A stretch of 63,115 nucleotides of DNA from Bacillota bacterium (GTDB lineage: Bacteria > Bacillota > Sulfobacillia > JAJZYS01 > JAILZS01), in the NCBI GenBank assembly GCA_023512375.1, contig JAILZS010000010.1, positions 1 through 63,115 on the forward strand, in the 5' to 3' direction. Under the pieces are notes generated by a model. The model saw only the letters and a program-made list of their open reading frames with translations. It was not told where the DNA came from and searched no databases. Position numbers and translations under genes: made by a program. This document shows, piece after piece, positions 16,376 through 25,450 of the stretch (position 1 is the stretch's first letter; each line of letters starts with the position of its first letter).

Positions 16376-16969
16376 TCAGGGGGCAGCGAGGACCTCGACC
16401 ACCCGGCCCAACAGGCGCCAACGACCTGACTCCGGGGGCAGGAGGGCGCGGCGGGGGTTTCCCGGGTCGACGAGAAGATGCCCCTCGTCCAGCGGGTAGA
16501 GGCGCCAGAGGGCGATGCCCTCGGTGGGCTCGCTGGACAGCACGAGGTCACCGCGCAGGAGGCGCGCGCCGGCGTCCACGACGAGGACGCTACCGGGCCG
16601 TAGGTAGGCGTCGTAGGCGGTGCCGGACCACCGGTAGGCGTAGGCCCCCGGCCCCGCCCGCACGCCCACGGGCGCTGCGGCATCGCCCTCGAAGCGCGGC
16701 TCGCCCGCGGCCGTGATGCGCGTGGCGAGGGGCAGCCGCCCGGGCATCTCGGGCCACGGGCGGTGTTCCTCGGCGGCGGCGGGACGGGGCACGTACTCGC
16801 CCGCCAACACACGGTTGCGGAACTCGGTGAAGTTGCGGAACCCGGCCTTGTTGAGCCAGTATCGCAAGGCCTTGGGCTCGGCGTAGCCGAGCGCGTCGGC
16901 GGCCTCCTGGGCGCGGATGGCGGGGTTCTTGCGGATGAGGCGGGCCAAGCGCTCGACCGTGTCCGTCAT
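16376..16969 (-). CDS. LexA/S24-like regulator lacking catalytic residues
   Basis: This 197-residue protein has an N-terminal helical DNA-binding-like segment (about 1-60, LIRKNPAIRAQEAADALGYAEPKALRYWL) and a C-terminal beta-rich domain with the spacing of LexA/peptidase S24 (YRWSGTAYDAYLRPGSVLVVDAGARLLRGDLVLSS). In S24 proteins the nucleophile lies in GDSMxPxIxxGD; here the same place reads GTAYDAYLRPGS, with Ala for Ser. The later catalytic Lys also appears replaced (IALWRLYP). It is therefore probably a non-cleaving regulator or sensor. The gene is convergent with the two-component pair and downstream of galE on the minus strand. A perfect inverted repeat lies just upstream. Confidence 0.6.
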   Translation of the reverse strand: MTDTVERLARLIRKNPAIRAQEAADALGYAEPKALRYWLNKAGFRNFTEFRNRVLAGEYVPRPAAAEEHRPWPEMPGRLPLATRITAAGEPRFEGDAAAPVGVRAGPGAYAYRWSGTAYDAYLRPGSVLVVDAGARLLRGDLVLSSEPTEGIALWRLYPLDEGHLLVDPGNPRRALLPPESGRWRLLGRVVEVLAAP

Positions 16970-16991
16970 GGCCGCACCACCGGGTGATGCC

Positions 16992-17056
16992 AGATCATGC
17001 CTACGGTTTGCGAGGGCGGGCGAGGAGAATCCTCTGCCCGCGACCGGGCATGATCT
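16992..17056. promoter_or_regulatory. 10-bp inverted repeat enclosing an 11-bp hairpin between galE and the S24-like gene
   Basis: AGATCATGCC (16992-17001) and its exact complement GGCATGATCT (17047-17056) are 45 bases apart. Between them GCGGGCGAGGA (17016-17026) pairs with TCCTC-T-GCCCGC (17030-17041) around a GAA loop. The inner hairpin could terminate galE transcription. The outer repeat, 23 bases before the S24-like start codon and reaching the galE stop, looks like an operator or a longer stem. Confidence 0.45.
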
Positions 17057-18042
17057 TACCGTTCGGAGGGAAAGCGCCCGTAGCGCCAGGCGTCGGCCAC
17101 GACGCGTGCGATGTCCGACGCCCGGGGTGCGTACCCGAGCACGCGGCGGGCGAGGGAGATGTCGGCGACCAGGTGGGGCGGGTCGCCCGGTCGGCGCTCG
17201 CCCCAACGATGGGGCACCGGCGCGCCCACTGCCGCCTCCACCGCCGCCAGCACCTGGCGCACCGACGTCCCCTGCCCCGACCCCAGGTTGAGGGCCATGC
17301 TCGCCCCGCCCGCCTCGAGGTGGCGCATCGCCAGGAGATGGCCCTCGGCCAGGTCGAGGACATGCACGTAGTCGCGCACCGCCGTGCCGTCGTCCGTCGG
17401 GTAGTCGGTGCCGTACAGGGTGGCCGGCGGGCCGCCGCGGGCTGCCCGCAAGAGGTTGGGCACGAGGTGGCCCTCCGGCTCGTGGCGCTCCACCACACCC
17501 GGGGCGGCGCCGGCGGCGTTGAAGTAGCGCAGGGCCGCCCAGCGCAGGCCGTACGCCCGCTCCGCCCAGGCGAGCAGCGCCTCCGTGGCGCGCTTCGTCT
17601 CGCCGTAGGGGCTGATGGGCAGGGCGGGGGACGCCTCGGAGACGGGCGAGCGGTCGGGGTGCCCGTAGACGGCCGCGCTGGAGGAGAAGACGAACAGAGG
17701 GCGGCTGGGCGCGGCCACGACCGCCCGCACGAGGGCGACGCTCTCCACGAGGTTCGTCTCGTAGTAGGCGAGGGGGTCGGCGACCGACTCGGGCACCGAC
17801 GTGCGGGCCGCGAAGTGGAAGACGGCCGCCAGCCCCGGGCGGGCGAAAAGCGGGGCGGTGACGGCGGCGTCCCCCACCCGCCCGCGCACGAGCTCGCACT
17901 CCGGCGGCACGGCGTCCGCGTGGCCCGTGCTCAGGTCGTCCAGCACCGTCACCCGGTACCCCTCTGCCAGAAGCGCCCGCACGGTGCATCCGGCCACATA
18001 TCCGGCGCCGCCTGTGACCAGGACCCAGCGCCCGGCCGCCAT
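17056..18042 (-). CDS. galE: UDP-glucose 4-epimerase
   Basis: GalE interconverts UDP-glucose and UDP-galactose (or the N-acetyl forms) for wall and exopolysaccharide synthesis. This extended short-chain dehydrogenase of 328 residues has TGGAGYVAG at the NAD site, the catalytic Y-x-x-x-K in SPYGETKRATE, SSAAVYGHP and LRYFNAAGA. TGGAGYVAG differs from the usual TGGAGYIGSH. The ATG at 18042 follows an excellent GGAGGTGGGG; an upstream in-frame ATG at 18066 is less likely. It is transcribed away from spoVS. Confidence 0.94.
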   Translation of the reverse strand: MAAGRWVLVTGGAGYVAGCTVRALLAEGYRVTVLDDLSTGHADAVPPECELVRGRVGDAAVTAPLFARPGLAAVFHFAARTSVPESVADPLAYYETNLVESVALVRAVVAAPSRPLFVFSSSAAVYGHPDRSPVSEASPALPISPYGETKRATEALLAWAERAYGLRWAALRYFNAAGAAPGVVERHEPEGHLVPNLLRAARGGPPATLYGTDYPTDDGTAVRDYVHVLDLAEGHLLAMRHLEAGGASMALNLGSGQGTSVRQVLAAVEAAVGAPVPHRWGERRPGDPPHLVADISLARRVLGYAPRASDIARVVADAWRYGRFPSER

Positions 18043-18150
18043 CGCCCCACCTCCGGCGCCTAGCATGGCAAAGGCGTCCGAGGGCGTAAAGCCCGCTGGT
18101 CGAACCAACGTGCGTGCGGGGCGAAAACTCGGCAAATGTGCAGGGGCGGC

Positions 18151-18176
18151 AGGAAACCTTGACCAGGCGGCGAAAT
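18151..18176 (+). promoter_or_regulatory. Candidate sigma-H promoter for spoVS
   Basis: AGGAAA (18151-18156) and CGAAAT (18171-18176) are 14 bases apart. This resembles the sigma-H pattern (AGGA-A/T-rich then GAAT) on the strand of spoVS. B. subtilis spoVS is sigma-H dependent, which supports the reading. The transcript would carry an untranslated leader of about 200 bases. Confidence 0.45.
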
Positions 18177-18196
18177 GACGAGCTACACGACCGCGA

Positions 18197-18272
18197 CCCG
18201 CCCTCCGGGCGGGATAGGGCGTGCGGCGACGGGGCCCCACCCGGCGGGTGTGCGACCGCCGCGTGGGGCCGT
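18197..18272 (+). promoter_or_regulatory. Structured leader of spoVS (two stable hairpins)
   Basis: The 342-base galE-spoVS gap holds no gene I can support. Hairpin one is CCCGCCC (18197-18203), a TCC loop, then GGGCGGG (18207-18213). Hairpin two is larger. Its outer arms are ACGGGGCCCCAC (18229-18240) and GTGGGGCCGT (18263-18272). Its inner arms are CGGCGG (18242-18247) and CCGCCG (18256-18261), with an 8-base loop. The right arms end about 110 bases before the spoVS start. There is no T-tract, so a classical terminator is unlikely. Confidence 0.45.
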
Positions 18273-18384
18273 CCGGGCGCCACGTGGCGAAGGCCGAGCG
18301 ACAACGAAAGGGGCCTGGTGCCCGGTGGCGGATGCGATCTTGGAGGAGGGCCGTTCGCCTGACTCCGATGGGACGGAGAGGACG

Positions 18385-18645
18385 GTGGAGGTCCTCAAGG
18401 TGTCGGCACAATCCCGGCCCAAGTCGGTCGCGGGTGCGCTGGCAGCGGTGCTGCGCGAGAAGGGTGCGGCAGAGATCCAGGCGGTGGGGGCGGGGGCCGT
18501 CAACCAGGCGGTGAAGGCCATCGCCATCGCCCGCGGCTTCGTGGCGCCCAACGGGATCGATCTCATCACCATTCCGTCGTTCCACGAGATCGCCATCGGA
18601 GGAGAAGAGCGCACGGCCATCAAATTCCTTCTCGGGTCGCGCTGA
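18385..18645 (+). CDS. spoVS: Stage V sporulation protein S
   Basis: SpoVS is a small Alba-fold protein needed for proper cortex and coat assembly and septation timing in sporulating Bacillota. The product from the GTG at 18385 has 86 residues, which I recall as the B. subtilis length. It reads (M)EVLKVSAQSRPKSVAGALAA...GAGAVNQAVKAIAIARGFV...IGGEERTAIKFLL, conserved end to end. The GTG follows GGAGAGG. The frame is open further upstream, with another GTG at 18325, but that part has no family similarity. It is a single gene behind a long structured leader. Confidence 0.93.
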   Translation: MEVLKVSAQSRPKSVAGALAAVLREKGAAEIQAVGAGAVNQAVKAIAIARGFVAPNGIDLITIPSFHEIAIGGEERTAIKFLLGSR

Positions 18646-18716
18646 GCGAGCGGCGTGGCGGCGGCCCGTCCCCGGCGGGGGACGGGCCGCCGCGCGTGGG
18701 GGAGGGTGCGGCGGGG

Positions 18717-21700
18717 ATGGGCGGCGTGGCGCGCATCGAGGTGGCGGGGTTCAAGTCCTTCGCCGACCGCCTGGAGCTTCCGCTCCTGCCCGGCGTGACG
18801 GCGGTCGTGGGGCCCAACGGCACCGGCAAGTCGAACCTGGTCGATGCCGTGCGCTGGGCCCTGGGCGAGCAACGGCCGCGGGCCCTCAGGGCCGAGCGCA
18901 TGGAAGACCTCCTGTTCGCCGGCAGCGAGCGGCGCCGGCCGGCGGGCGCGGCCGAGTGCGCCCTCACCCTGGACAACGCCGACGACCGGCTGGGGGTGGG
19001 CACGGCGGAGGTGGAGGTTCGGCGTCGCCTGTACCGAAGCGGCGACGCCGCGTACTTCCTCAACCGGCGACCGGTGCGCTTGCGCGACCTGGAGGCCGTG
19101 TTGGCGGCCGCCGGCCTGGGGAGCGACGGGTACGCCATCGTCTCGCAAGGTCGGGTGGACGAGGTCCTGCGCGCCCGTGCGGCCGATCGCATGCGCATGG
19201 TGGAGGAGGCCGCCGGCGTCGCCGCCCTCGAGGGGGAGCGGCGTCGCGCCCTTTCCGCCCTCGACGAGGGCGCGGTGGAGCGGGCTCGCCTGGAGAGCCG
19301 GCGGCAGGAGGCGGCGGCCCGCGTCGCCGAATGGGCCGAGCAGGCGGAACGGGCGCGGCAGGACCGCCGGCTGGGGGAACGGGTACGACAGCTCGAACTC
19401 GCCCTGGCGGAACGGGAGCGGCAGCGCCTGGCGCGCTGGGCCCAGACGCTGGCGGCGGAGGCGGAACGCTGGCGTGCGGCGGCCGCGGATGCCGGGGAGA
19501 GGGCGCGGCAAGTCGCCAGTCAGGCGGAGGCCCTGGGTGCGCTAGCGGCCCGTGCCGGGGAGCGGGCGGCGCGTTGGCGCGACGCCGCCGAGGCGGCGCG
19601 CGAACGGGCGCGGCGCGAGGGGGAGCGGTGGCATCGGGAGCGGGTGCGGCGGGAGGAGAGCGCCCGGCGCCGGGGGGAGGCGGAGGCCGCCCTGGCCGCC
19701 GCCGAGGAGCGGGCGGCGCGGGCCCGGGCGGAGGCCTCGGCGTGGGCGGAGCGCCTTCCGGTACTGGCGGCCGAGGCCGAGGCGTGGGCGGCGCGGGCCG
19801 AACGGGCGCGCCGGGATCAGGCAGGCGCGCGGGCGATGGCGGCGGCGGATAGGGCGGAGGCCTTGGGCGCCGCGGCCCAGGAGGCGGCGGCGCGGCACGC
19901 CTCGGCGGAGGAGGCGGCGGCGCGGGCGGAGAGGGCCGCGGCCGCAGCCAAGGAGGCGGCCGCGGCGGCCGGGCGGCGCGTGGCGGAGGCGCAGGCGCGG
20001 GAGCGGGCGGCGGCCGCCGCGGCCCGGACGGCCGAGGAGGCGTGGCGCCGGGCGCGCGAACGTTGGCTGGAGGCGCGGGCGGCGGCCTCGGCGGCGGCGG
20101 GCGGCGGCCGCCCGGCGGCGGTGGAATGGCTCATGCGGGCGGCAGCCGACGGCGAACTGGAGGGGATCGTGGGCCCCCTGGGAGAGCTGGTGCGCCCCCA
20201 ACCCGGGTTGGAGGTGGCGATCGACGCCGCCCTCGGGGGCAGCGTATCGGATCTCGTGGTGGCGCGCGCGGCCGACGCGGAGGCGGCGGTGGCCTGGCTG
20301 AGGCGCCGGGGCGGGCGCGCCACCTTCCTCCCCCTCGACACGGTGGTGGCGCGGCCCTCGCCCTCCCCGCCCGCGCTGCCAGGGGTGATCGGGGTGGCCG
20401 CGGACCTCGTCGACTACCCGCCGGAGGTGCGGGCGGCGGTGCTCCACCGCCTCGGCGGGGTGTGGGTGGTGGAGACGCTTCCCGTCGCCCTCGCCGCCGC
20501 GCGGCGTACGGGTATGCGCCAGCGCGTGGTCACGCGCGCGGGCGACGTCGTGGCGCCGGGCGGGGCGATCACAGGGGGCGCCCCTCGCCTACGGCGGGAG
20601 ACGGCGGGCGGTGGCCGGGTCGAGGCCCTGGCGAGCGCCCATGAGGAGGCGGAGCGCGCCTACGTCCGGGCCCGCGCGGCCTGGGAGGAGGCGGTCGCGG
20701 CCCTCGAAGGGGCGCGGGTCGAGGCGTCGGGACGGGAACGAGACGCCGTTCAGCGGCAGGCGGAGGCGGCGGCCGCCGGGCGCGAGCGGGAGGCGGCCGC
20801 CCGGGCGGAGGAGGCGGCGAGGCGCGCGCAGGCGGAGGCGGAGGCGGAGGCCAGGCGATGGCGCCTCGAGGCGGCCGGCGCGGGGGCGGAGGAGCTGGAG
20901 CCCGGGGTGCCGGGCGAGGGCGGCGACCCCGAGGCGTTGGCGCGCGAGGCGGCCTCCCGCCTTGGGGAGGCGCGCGGCGCCCGGGCCGCCGCTGACCGCC
21001 AGGCCGCTGCGGCGGAGGCGGAGGCGGCGGAGCTTCGCCAGCGCCTTGCGGCCATGGCGGCGGAGGGGGAGGAGGGCGAGGCGTCGGAGGCGGCCGCCAG
21101 CCAGGCCGAGGCGCAAGCACGTCGGGTCGCGGCCTGGGCGGCCCGGGCGGAGCGGTTGGCGCGCGCCCTCACTGCGGCCGCCGCCCTGGCGCGCACGGCC
21201 GCGGAGGGGGCGAGGGGGGAGGCGGCGGCCCTGGCCGAGCGCAGCGACGGCCGGCGGCGGGAGGCGGAGGCGGCGAACCGCCAGTGGGAGGAGGCCACCG
21301 CCCGCCTCCGCTCCGCCTTCGGCCCCGGCGCCGAGGCGGATGCGGCCCGGGCGTGGGCGGAGGTGGGCGGCTCGGACGCCGAGGTGGAGCGGGAGCTGGC
21401 GGAGGTGCGGCAGGCGCGCGGCGCCCTGGGGCCGGTGTGGGCGGGGGCGGAGGCGGCGCACGCCGAGGCAAGCGAACGCCTGCGTGGCCTGGAGGAGGAG
21501 ATCGCCGACCTGGAGGAGGGGCGGCGGGCCCTTCTCCGCCTGGCCGAGGAGGCGCGGCGCCGCCTGGAGCGGTCGGTGGAGGAGGCCTTGGAACGCGTGC
21601 GCTCCGCCTTCGCCCGCCTCGTGGGCGAACTCCTCGGGGGCCGGGGGGAGCTGGCCGTGGCCGAGGAAGGCGAGGGGCGGCGGGGCCTGGAGGTGCGGAT

Positions 21701-22037
21701 CGCCCTACCCGGCAAGCGGCGGACGGCGCTGGACGCCATGTCGGGAGGCGAGAGGGCCCTGGGAGCGCTCGCCTTCCTGTTCGCCCTCCTCGAGGTGCGG
21801 CCGGCCGCCCTGGTCGTCCTGGACGAGGTGGAAGCGGCGCTCGACCCGGCCAACGCCGCGCGGTTCGCCCACTATCTGCGTCGGGCGGGCGAGGGCCAGC
21901 AGTTCCTCGTGGTCACCCACCAACGCGCCACCATGGAGGTGGCGCACGCCCTATGGGGCTTCACCGCCCAGGAGGCCGGGGTGTCCCACCTCGTGACGGT
22001 TCGGCTCGACGGCGGGGCGGGCGAGGTGGCAGGCTAG
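18717..22037 (+). CDS. smc: Chromosome partition protein SMC
   Basis: SMC is the ATPase of the condensin complex with ScpA and ScpB; it organises and segregates the chromosome. The 1106-residue product has Walker A GPNGTGKSN near the start, a long Ala/Arg/Glu coiled coil (about 165-460), a hinge (about 470-610, GELEGIVGPLGELV...AAVAWLRRRGGRATFLPLDT), a second coiled coil and a C-terminal head with signature MSGGERALGALAFLFALL and Walker B LVVLDEVEAALDP. The arms are extremely biased in composition (Ala, Arg, Glu). The ATG at 18717 lies 8-9 bases after GGGGGAGGGTG; GTG at 18726 is close to the family start too. Confidence 0.96.
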   Translation: MGGVARIEVAGFKSFADRLELPLLPGVTAVVGPNGTGKSNLVDAVRWALGEQRPRALRAERMEDLLFAGSERRRPAGAAECALTLDNADDRLGVGTAEVEVRRRLYRSGDAAYFLNRRPVRLRDLEAVLAAAGLGSDGYAIVSQGRVDEVLRARAADRMRMVEEAAGVAALEGERRRALSALDEGAVERARLESRRQEAAARVAEWAEQAERARQDRRLGERVRQLELALAERERQRLARWAQTLAAEAERWRAAAADAGERARQVASQAEALGALAARAGERAARWRDAAEAARERARREGERWHRERVRREESARRRGEAEAALAAAEERAARARAEASAWAERLPVLAAEAEAWAARAERARRDQAGARAMAAADRAEALGAAAQEAAARHASAEEAAARAERAAAAAKEAAAAAGRRVAEAQARERAAAAAARTAEEAWRRARERWLEARAAASAAAGGGRPAAVEWLMRAAADGELEGIVGPLGELVRPQPGLEVAIDAALGGSVSDLVVARAADAEAAVAWLRRRGGRATFLPLDTVVARPSPSPPALPGVIGVAADLVDYPPEVRAAVLHRLGGVWVVETLPVALAAARRTGMRQRVVTRAGDVVAPGGAITGGAPRLRRETAGGGRVEALASAHEEAERAYVRARAAWEEAVAALEGARVEASGRERDAVQRQAEAAAAGREREAAARAEEAARRAQAEAEAEARRWRLEAAGAGAEELEPGVPGEGGDPEALAREAASRLGEARGARAAADRQAAAAEAEAAELRQRLAAMAAEGEEGEASEAAASQAEAQARRVAAWAARAERLARALTAAAALARTAAEGARGEAAALAERSDGRRREAEAANRQWEEATARLRSAFGPGAEADAARAWAEVGGSDAEVERELAEVRQARGALGPVWAGAEAAHAEASERLRGLEEEIADLEEGRRALLRLAEEARRRLERSVEEALERVRSAFARLVGELLGGRGELAVAEEGEGRRGLEVRIALPGKRRTALDAMSGGERALGALAFLFALLEVRPAALVVLDEVEAALDPANAARFAHYLRRAGEGQQFLVVTHQRATMEVAHALWGFTAQEAGVSHLVTVRLDGGAGEVAG

Positions 22038-22163
22038 GGGGTGGCGGGCGGCGAAGGCCGTGGCGCAACGGGTGGGAGCGGGCGCTCCCCGCGCACCCGA
22101 GGCGCCCGGTGGGACGTGAGGCCGTGGGCGGCGTCGCCCGCGGCCGGAACGGGAGGGACGGCG

Positions 22164-23114
22164 GTGGAGGAAGCGGTGCGGCCGCCGGCGGGCGGACGCG
22201 GGCTGGGGCGGCTGGCCGCCGCCTTGTCGCGCACGCGCGCGGCCTTGGGCGACCGCCTGGCCGACCTGTTCGGCGCCGGGTCCGTATCGGCCCGGGACCT
22301 GGAGGAGCTGGAGGAGGTGCTCATCGCCGGGGACGTGGGAGCGGAGGTGGCCAGCGCCCTCGTGGAACGCGTGCGGGAGGCCCGCCCGGGTCGGGGCGAG
22401 GACGTGCGCTCGGCCCTGGCGCGGGCCGTAGCCGAGGCCATGGGGCCCGCCGAGCCCCTGCGCCATGCCGCGGCGCCGCCGACGATCTGGGTGCTGGTGG
22501 GGGTGAACGGTTCCGGCAAGACCACCACCGCGGGCAAGCTGGCGGCGCAGGCGGCGGCGCGGGGGGAGCGGGTGCTGTTGGCCGCGGCCGACACGTTCCG
22601 AGCCGCCGCCGGGGAGCAGCTGGCCGTGTGGGCGGAGCGAGCGGGCGCCGACCTGGTGCGGGGGGCGCCGGGGGCCGACCCGGCGGCGGTGGTGTTCGAC
22701 TCGGTGCGGGCGGCGCGCGCGCGCCGGGTCGACGTTGTGGTGGTGGACACGGCCGGGCGGCTGCAGACGAAAGAGCCCCTCATGGCGGAGCTCGGCAAGA
22801 TCGTACGGGTGATCGGGCGGGAGGCGCCCGGCGCCCCTCACGAGTGCCTGTTGGTGCTGGACGCCACGGTCGGGCAGAACGCGCTCTCCCAGGCGCGCCT
22901 GTTCGGCCAGGCGGCAGACGTGACGGGCATCGTGTTGGCCAAGATGGACTCCAGCGCCCGGGGGGGCGCGGCCCTGGCCGTGCGCCATGCCCTGGGCCTG
23001 CCCGTCCGCCTGGTGGGGACGGGGGAGGGTGCCGGTGACCTCGAGCCGTTCGACCCCCTGGCGTACGCGCGCGGCCTGGTGGGGGCGTCGGACGGGGGCG
23101 CGGGCGAGGCGTAG
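22164..23114 (+). CDS. ftsY: Signal recognition particle receptor FtsY
   Basis: FtsY is the GTPase receptor that docks SRP-ribosome complexes at the membrane. The protein has an N domain (about 20-95) and a G domain with [43 protein letters not shown] and TKMD-like AKMDSSARGG, plus the closing VGTGEGAGDLEPFDP. The GTG at 22164 follows GGGAGGGACGGCG and gives 316 residues, a normal length. The frame is open from 22041, directly after smc, with a Gly-rich 41-residue extension that is less likely to be translated. The small HTH gene ylxM, often found between ftsY and ffh, is absent. Confidence 0.95.
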   Translation: MEEAVRPPAGGRGLGRLAAALSRTRAALGDRLADLFGAGSVSARDLEELEEVLIAGDVGAEVASALVERVREARPGRGEDVRSALARAVAEAMGPAEPLRHAAAPPTIWVLVGVNGSGKTTTAGKLAAQAAARGERVLLAAADTFRAAAGEQLAVWAERAGADLVRGAPGADPAAVVFDSVRAARARRVDVVVVDTAGRLQTKEPLMAELGKIVRVIGREAPGAPHECLLVLDATVGQNALSQARLFGQAADVTGIVLAKMDSSARGGAALAVRHALGLPVRLVGTGEGAGDLEPFDPLAYARGLVGASDGGAGEA

Positions 23115-23146
23115 GGCGGCGAGGGAGAGGGGGCGGGGAGACGGCG

Positions 23147-24583
23147 ATGTTCGAGTCGCTCACCGAGCGCCTGGGCGGGGTGTTCGCGCGCCTGCGCGGG
23201 CGGGGCGTCCTGCGCCCGGAAGACGTCGATCAGGCCCTGCGCGAGGTACGCATCGCCCTTCTGGAGGCGGACGTGGAGCTGGGGGTGGTGAAGGCGTTCA
23301 CCGCCCGGGTGCGCGAGCGGGCGGTGGGCGAGGAGGTGCTCGCCTCCCTGACCCCCGCCCAGACCGTCGTGAAGATCGTCCACGAGGAACTGGTGGCCCT
23401 CCTCGGGGGGGAGAGCGTCGGCCTGCGCTACGGCGAGGCGCCGGCGGGCGTGGTGCTCGTGGGCCTGCAGGGGAGCGGCAAGACCACGGCCGCGGGCAAA
23501 CTGGCGCTGTTCATGGTGCGCCAGGGGAGGCGGCCGCTCTTGGTCGCCGCCGACCTCGTTCGGCCGGCGGCGGTGGAGCAGCTTCGCCTCCTGGGGGAGC
23601 GCGTGGGGGTGCCGGTCATCACCCCCCTGCCCGGCGAGACGGCGCCTCAGGTGGCGGCGCGGGGGCGGGAGGAGGCCCGCCGCACCGCCCGTGACACGGT
23701 GGTGGTCGACACCGCCGGCCGCCTGCAGTTGGACACGGCTCTCCTCGACGAGGCCGCAGCGGTGGTGCGGGCGTGCGGTGCGGGCGAGGTGCTCCTGGTG
23801 GTGGACGCCATGACGGGGCAGGAGTCCGTGCGGGTGGCGCGCGGCTTCGCCGACCGGGTGCCGCTCACCGGCGTCGTCCTCACCAAGCTCGACGGCGACG
23901 CGCGGGGCGGTGCCGCCCTCAGCCTGAGGGCGGCGACGGGGTTGGCGGTGAAGTTCGTGGGCACGGGCGAGCGTCCGGACGCCCTGGAGGCCTTCCACCC
24001 CGACCGCATCGCCTCCCGCATCCTCGGCATGGGGGACGTGCTGACCCTGATCGAGCGCACCCAGGCCGCGGTCGACCCCGGCGAGGCGCGGGAGCTCGGC
24101 GAGCGTGCCCTGGGCGGGGAGATGGACCTCGAGGACTTCCTCACCGCCTTGCGCCAGGTGAAGCGCATGGGCCCCCTGGAGGGGCTGCTCGGCATGCTGC
24201 CCGGAATGGGGGCGCTGAAGGCGGCGCGGGAGGCGCACGTGGACGAGCGGGAACTAGCCCGCATGGAGGCGATCGTCTCTTCCATGACCCCCGAGGAGCG
24301 CCGCCACCCGGACATCCTGGATGCCAGCCGCCGCCGCCGCGTCGCCCGCGGCAGCGGCACCCAGGTGCAAGACGTCAACCGCCTCTTGCGCCAGTTCGAG
24401 GCCATGCGGCGCGTGGCGCGGGAGATGGGCGGCCTGGGGCGGCGCCTCAGGCGCGCCGGCCTGGGGGGGAGAGCCCTGGGACCTGGGACGGGCGGGGCCG
24501 GGGCGGCCGGGCTGGGGGCGCCGCCCGTCCTCCCACCGCCCCCGCCGCGGGGGGCCGGGCGGCGCCGGCGCGGCCGCCCCTGA
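23147..24583 (+). CDS. ffh: Signal recognition particle protein Ffh
   Basis: Ffh is the 54-kDa SRP subunit that binds signal peptides and 4.5S/6S RNA for co-translational membrane insertion. The 478-residue product has an N domain (1-90), a GTPase domain with [36 protein letters not shown] and [13 protein letters not shown], and a methionine-rich M domain (about 300-435, [26 protein letters not shown]). The tail after residue 440 is a lineage-specific Gly/Pro/Arg extension. The ATG at 23147 is clear. Confidence 0.97.
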   Translation: MFESLTERLGGVFARLRGRGVLRPEDVDQALREVRIALLEADVELGVVKAFTARVRERAVGEEVLASLTPAQTVVKIVHEELVALLGGESVGLRYGEAPAGVVLVGLQGSGKTTAAGKLALFMVRQGRRPLLVAADLVRPAAVEQLRLLGERVGVPVITPLPGETAPQVAARGREEARRTARDTVVVDTAGRLQLDTALLDEAAAVVRACGAGEVLLVVDAMTGQESVRVARGFADRVPLTGVVLTKLDGDARGGAALSLRAATGLAVKFVGTGERPDALEAFHPDRIASRILGMGDVLTLIERTQAAVDPGEARELGERALGGEMDLEDFLTALRQVKRMGPLEGLLGMLPGMGALKAAREAHVDERELARMEAIVSSMTPEERRHPDILDASRRRRVARGSGTQVQDVNRLLRQFEAMRRVAREMGGLGRRLRRAGLGGRALGPGTGGAGAAGLGAPPVLPPPPPRGAGRRRRGRP

Positions 24584-24608
24584 CGCGGCGCGCCGCCTGT
24601 GGTAAAGT
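24580..24608 (+). promoter_or_regulatory. Candidate promoter before rpsP
   Basis: CTGACG (24580-24585) and TAAAGT (24603-24608) are 17 bases apart, starting at the ffh stop codon. The -10 lies about 75 bases before the rpsP start. The match is moderate, but this is the only AT-rich spot in the gap and marks the expected start of the rpsP-rimM-trmD-rplS group. Confidence 0.4.
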
Positions 24609-24684
24609 GCAAGAATGTGGCGGTCGCGCGCCCGCCTCGAGGGGCGCGCCGCGAGGGAGAGCGACGGGGGGTAAGGACGGAGCG

Positions 24685-24942
24685 ATGGTTCGCATTCGGC
24701 TCAAGCGCGTAGGCGCCAAGCGGCAGCCGGCATACCGGGTGGTGGTGGCCGACGCGCGTGCGCCGCGCGATGGCGCCTTCATCGAGGAGATCGGCTACTA
24801 CCACCCGCGCAGCGACGCCCAGCCCGTGCGGGTGGACGTGGACCGCGCCCGGCTGTGGCTGGGGCGCGGCGCGCAGCCCAGCCGGACGGCGCGCGACGTG
24901 TTGCGCAAGGCGGGCGTGTTCGAGGGTGACCGGGGAGCCTGA
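24685..24942 (+). CDS. rpsP: 30S ribosomal protein S16
   Basis: S16 is an early assembly protein of the small ribosomal subunit. The 85-residue product opens [21 protein letters not shown] and contains [13 protein letters not shown], both diagnostic. The ATG follows GGGTAAGGACGG. It heads the rpsP-rimM-trmD-rplS group. The KH-domain gene khpA that usually follows rpsP in Bacillota is missing; rimM overlaps the end of rpsP instead. Confidence 0.97.
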   Translation: MVRIRLKRVGAKRQPAYRVVVADARAPRDGAFIEEIGYYHPRSDAQPVRVDVDRARLWLGRGAQPSRTARDVLRKAGVFEGDRGA

Positions 24943-25450
24943 GGAGGGCGCTCCCGTCGCGGTAGGGCGGGTGCGCCGCCCCCACGGCGTGCGGGGGGAG
25001 ATGTGGCTCGAGCCGTACGCGGCCGACCCCGCCCGCTACCGCGCCCTGCGGCGGGTCTTCGTGGGCGGTCGTCCCTACCCGGTGGCGGGCGTGCGCGTGG
25101 GCCGGGAGGGGATCCTCCTGCGCCTGGCAGGCGTGGACGACCGCACCGCCGCCGACGCCTTGCGGGGCCTGGAGGTGTGCGTGCCGGCCGAAGAGCGGGC
25201 CGAGCTCCCCGCCGGGCGCTACTACGTCGACGACCTGGTAGGTCTTCGGGTGCTCGGGCCGGACGGCCGTCCCCTGGGGACGGCGGTGGACGTGCGCTCG
25301 CTGCCGGCGCAGGACGTGCTCGTGGTGCGCACGAAGCAGGGGGAGGCATGGGTGCCCATGGTGCGGGCGCTGGTGCGGGAGGTGGACGTGGCCGCCGGCC
25401 GCATCGTCATCGATCCGCCCGCCGGCCTCCTGCCGGAGGGGGAAGCATGA
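24926..25450 (+). CDS. rimM: 16S rRNA processing protein RimM
   Basis: RimM assists 30S head maturation by binding S19. The 174-residue product has the N-terminal RimM beta-barrel ([22 protein letters not shown]) and a C-terminal PRC-barrel ([27 protein letters not shown]...[17 protein letters not shown]). The GTG at 24926 is the only start that keeps the full N-terminal strand; it overlaps rpsP by 17 bases. The stop overlaps trmD by 4 bases. Confidence 0.94.
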   Translation: MTGEPEEGAPVAVGRVRRPHGVRGEMWLEPYAADPARYRALRRVFVGGRPYPVAGVRVGREGILLRLAGVDDRTAADALRGLEVCVPAEERAELPAGRYYVDDLVGLRVLGPDGRPLGTAVDVRSLPAQDVLVVRTKQGEAWVPMVRALVREVDVAAGRIVIDPPAGLLPEGEA

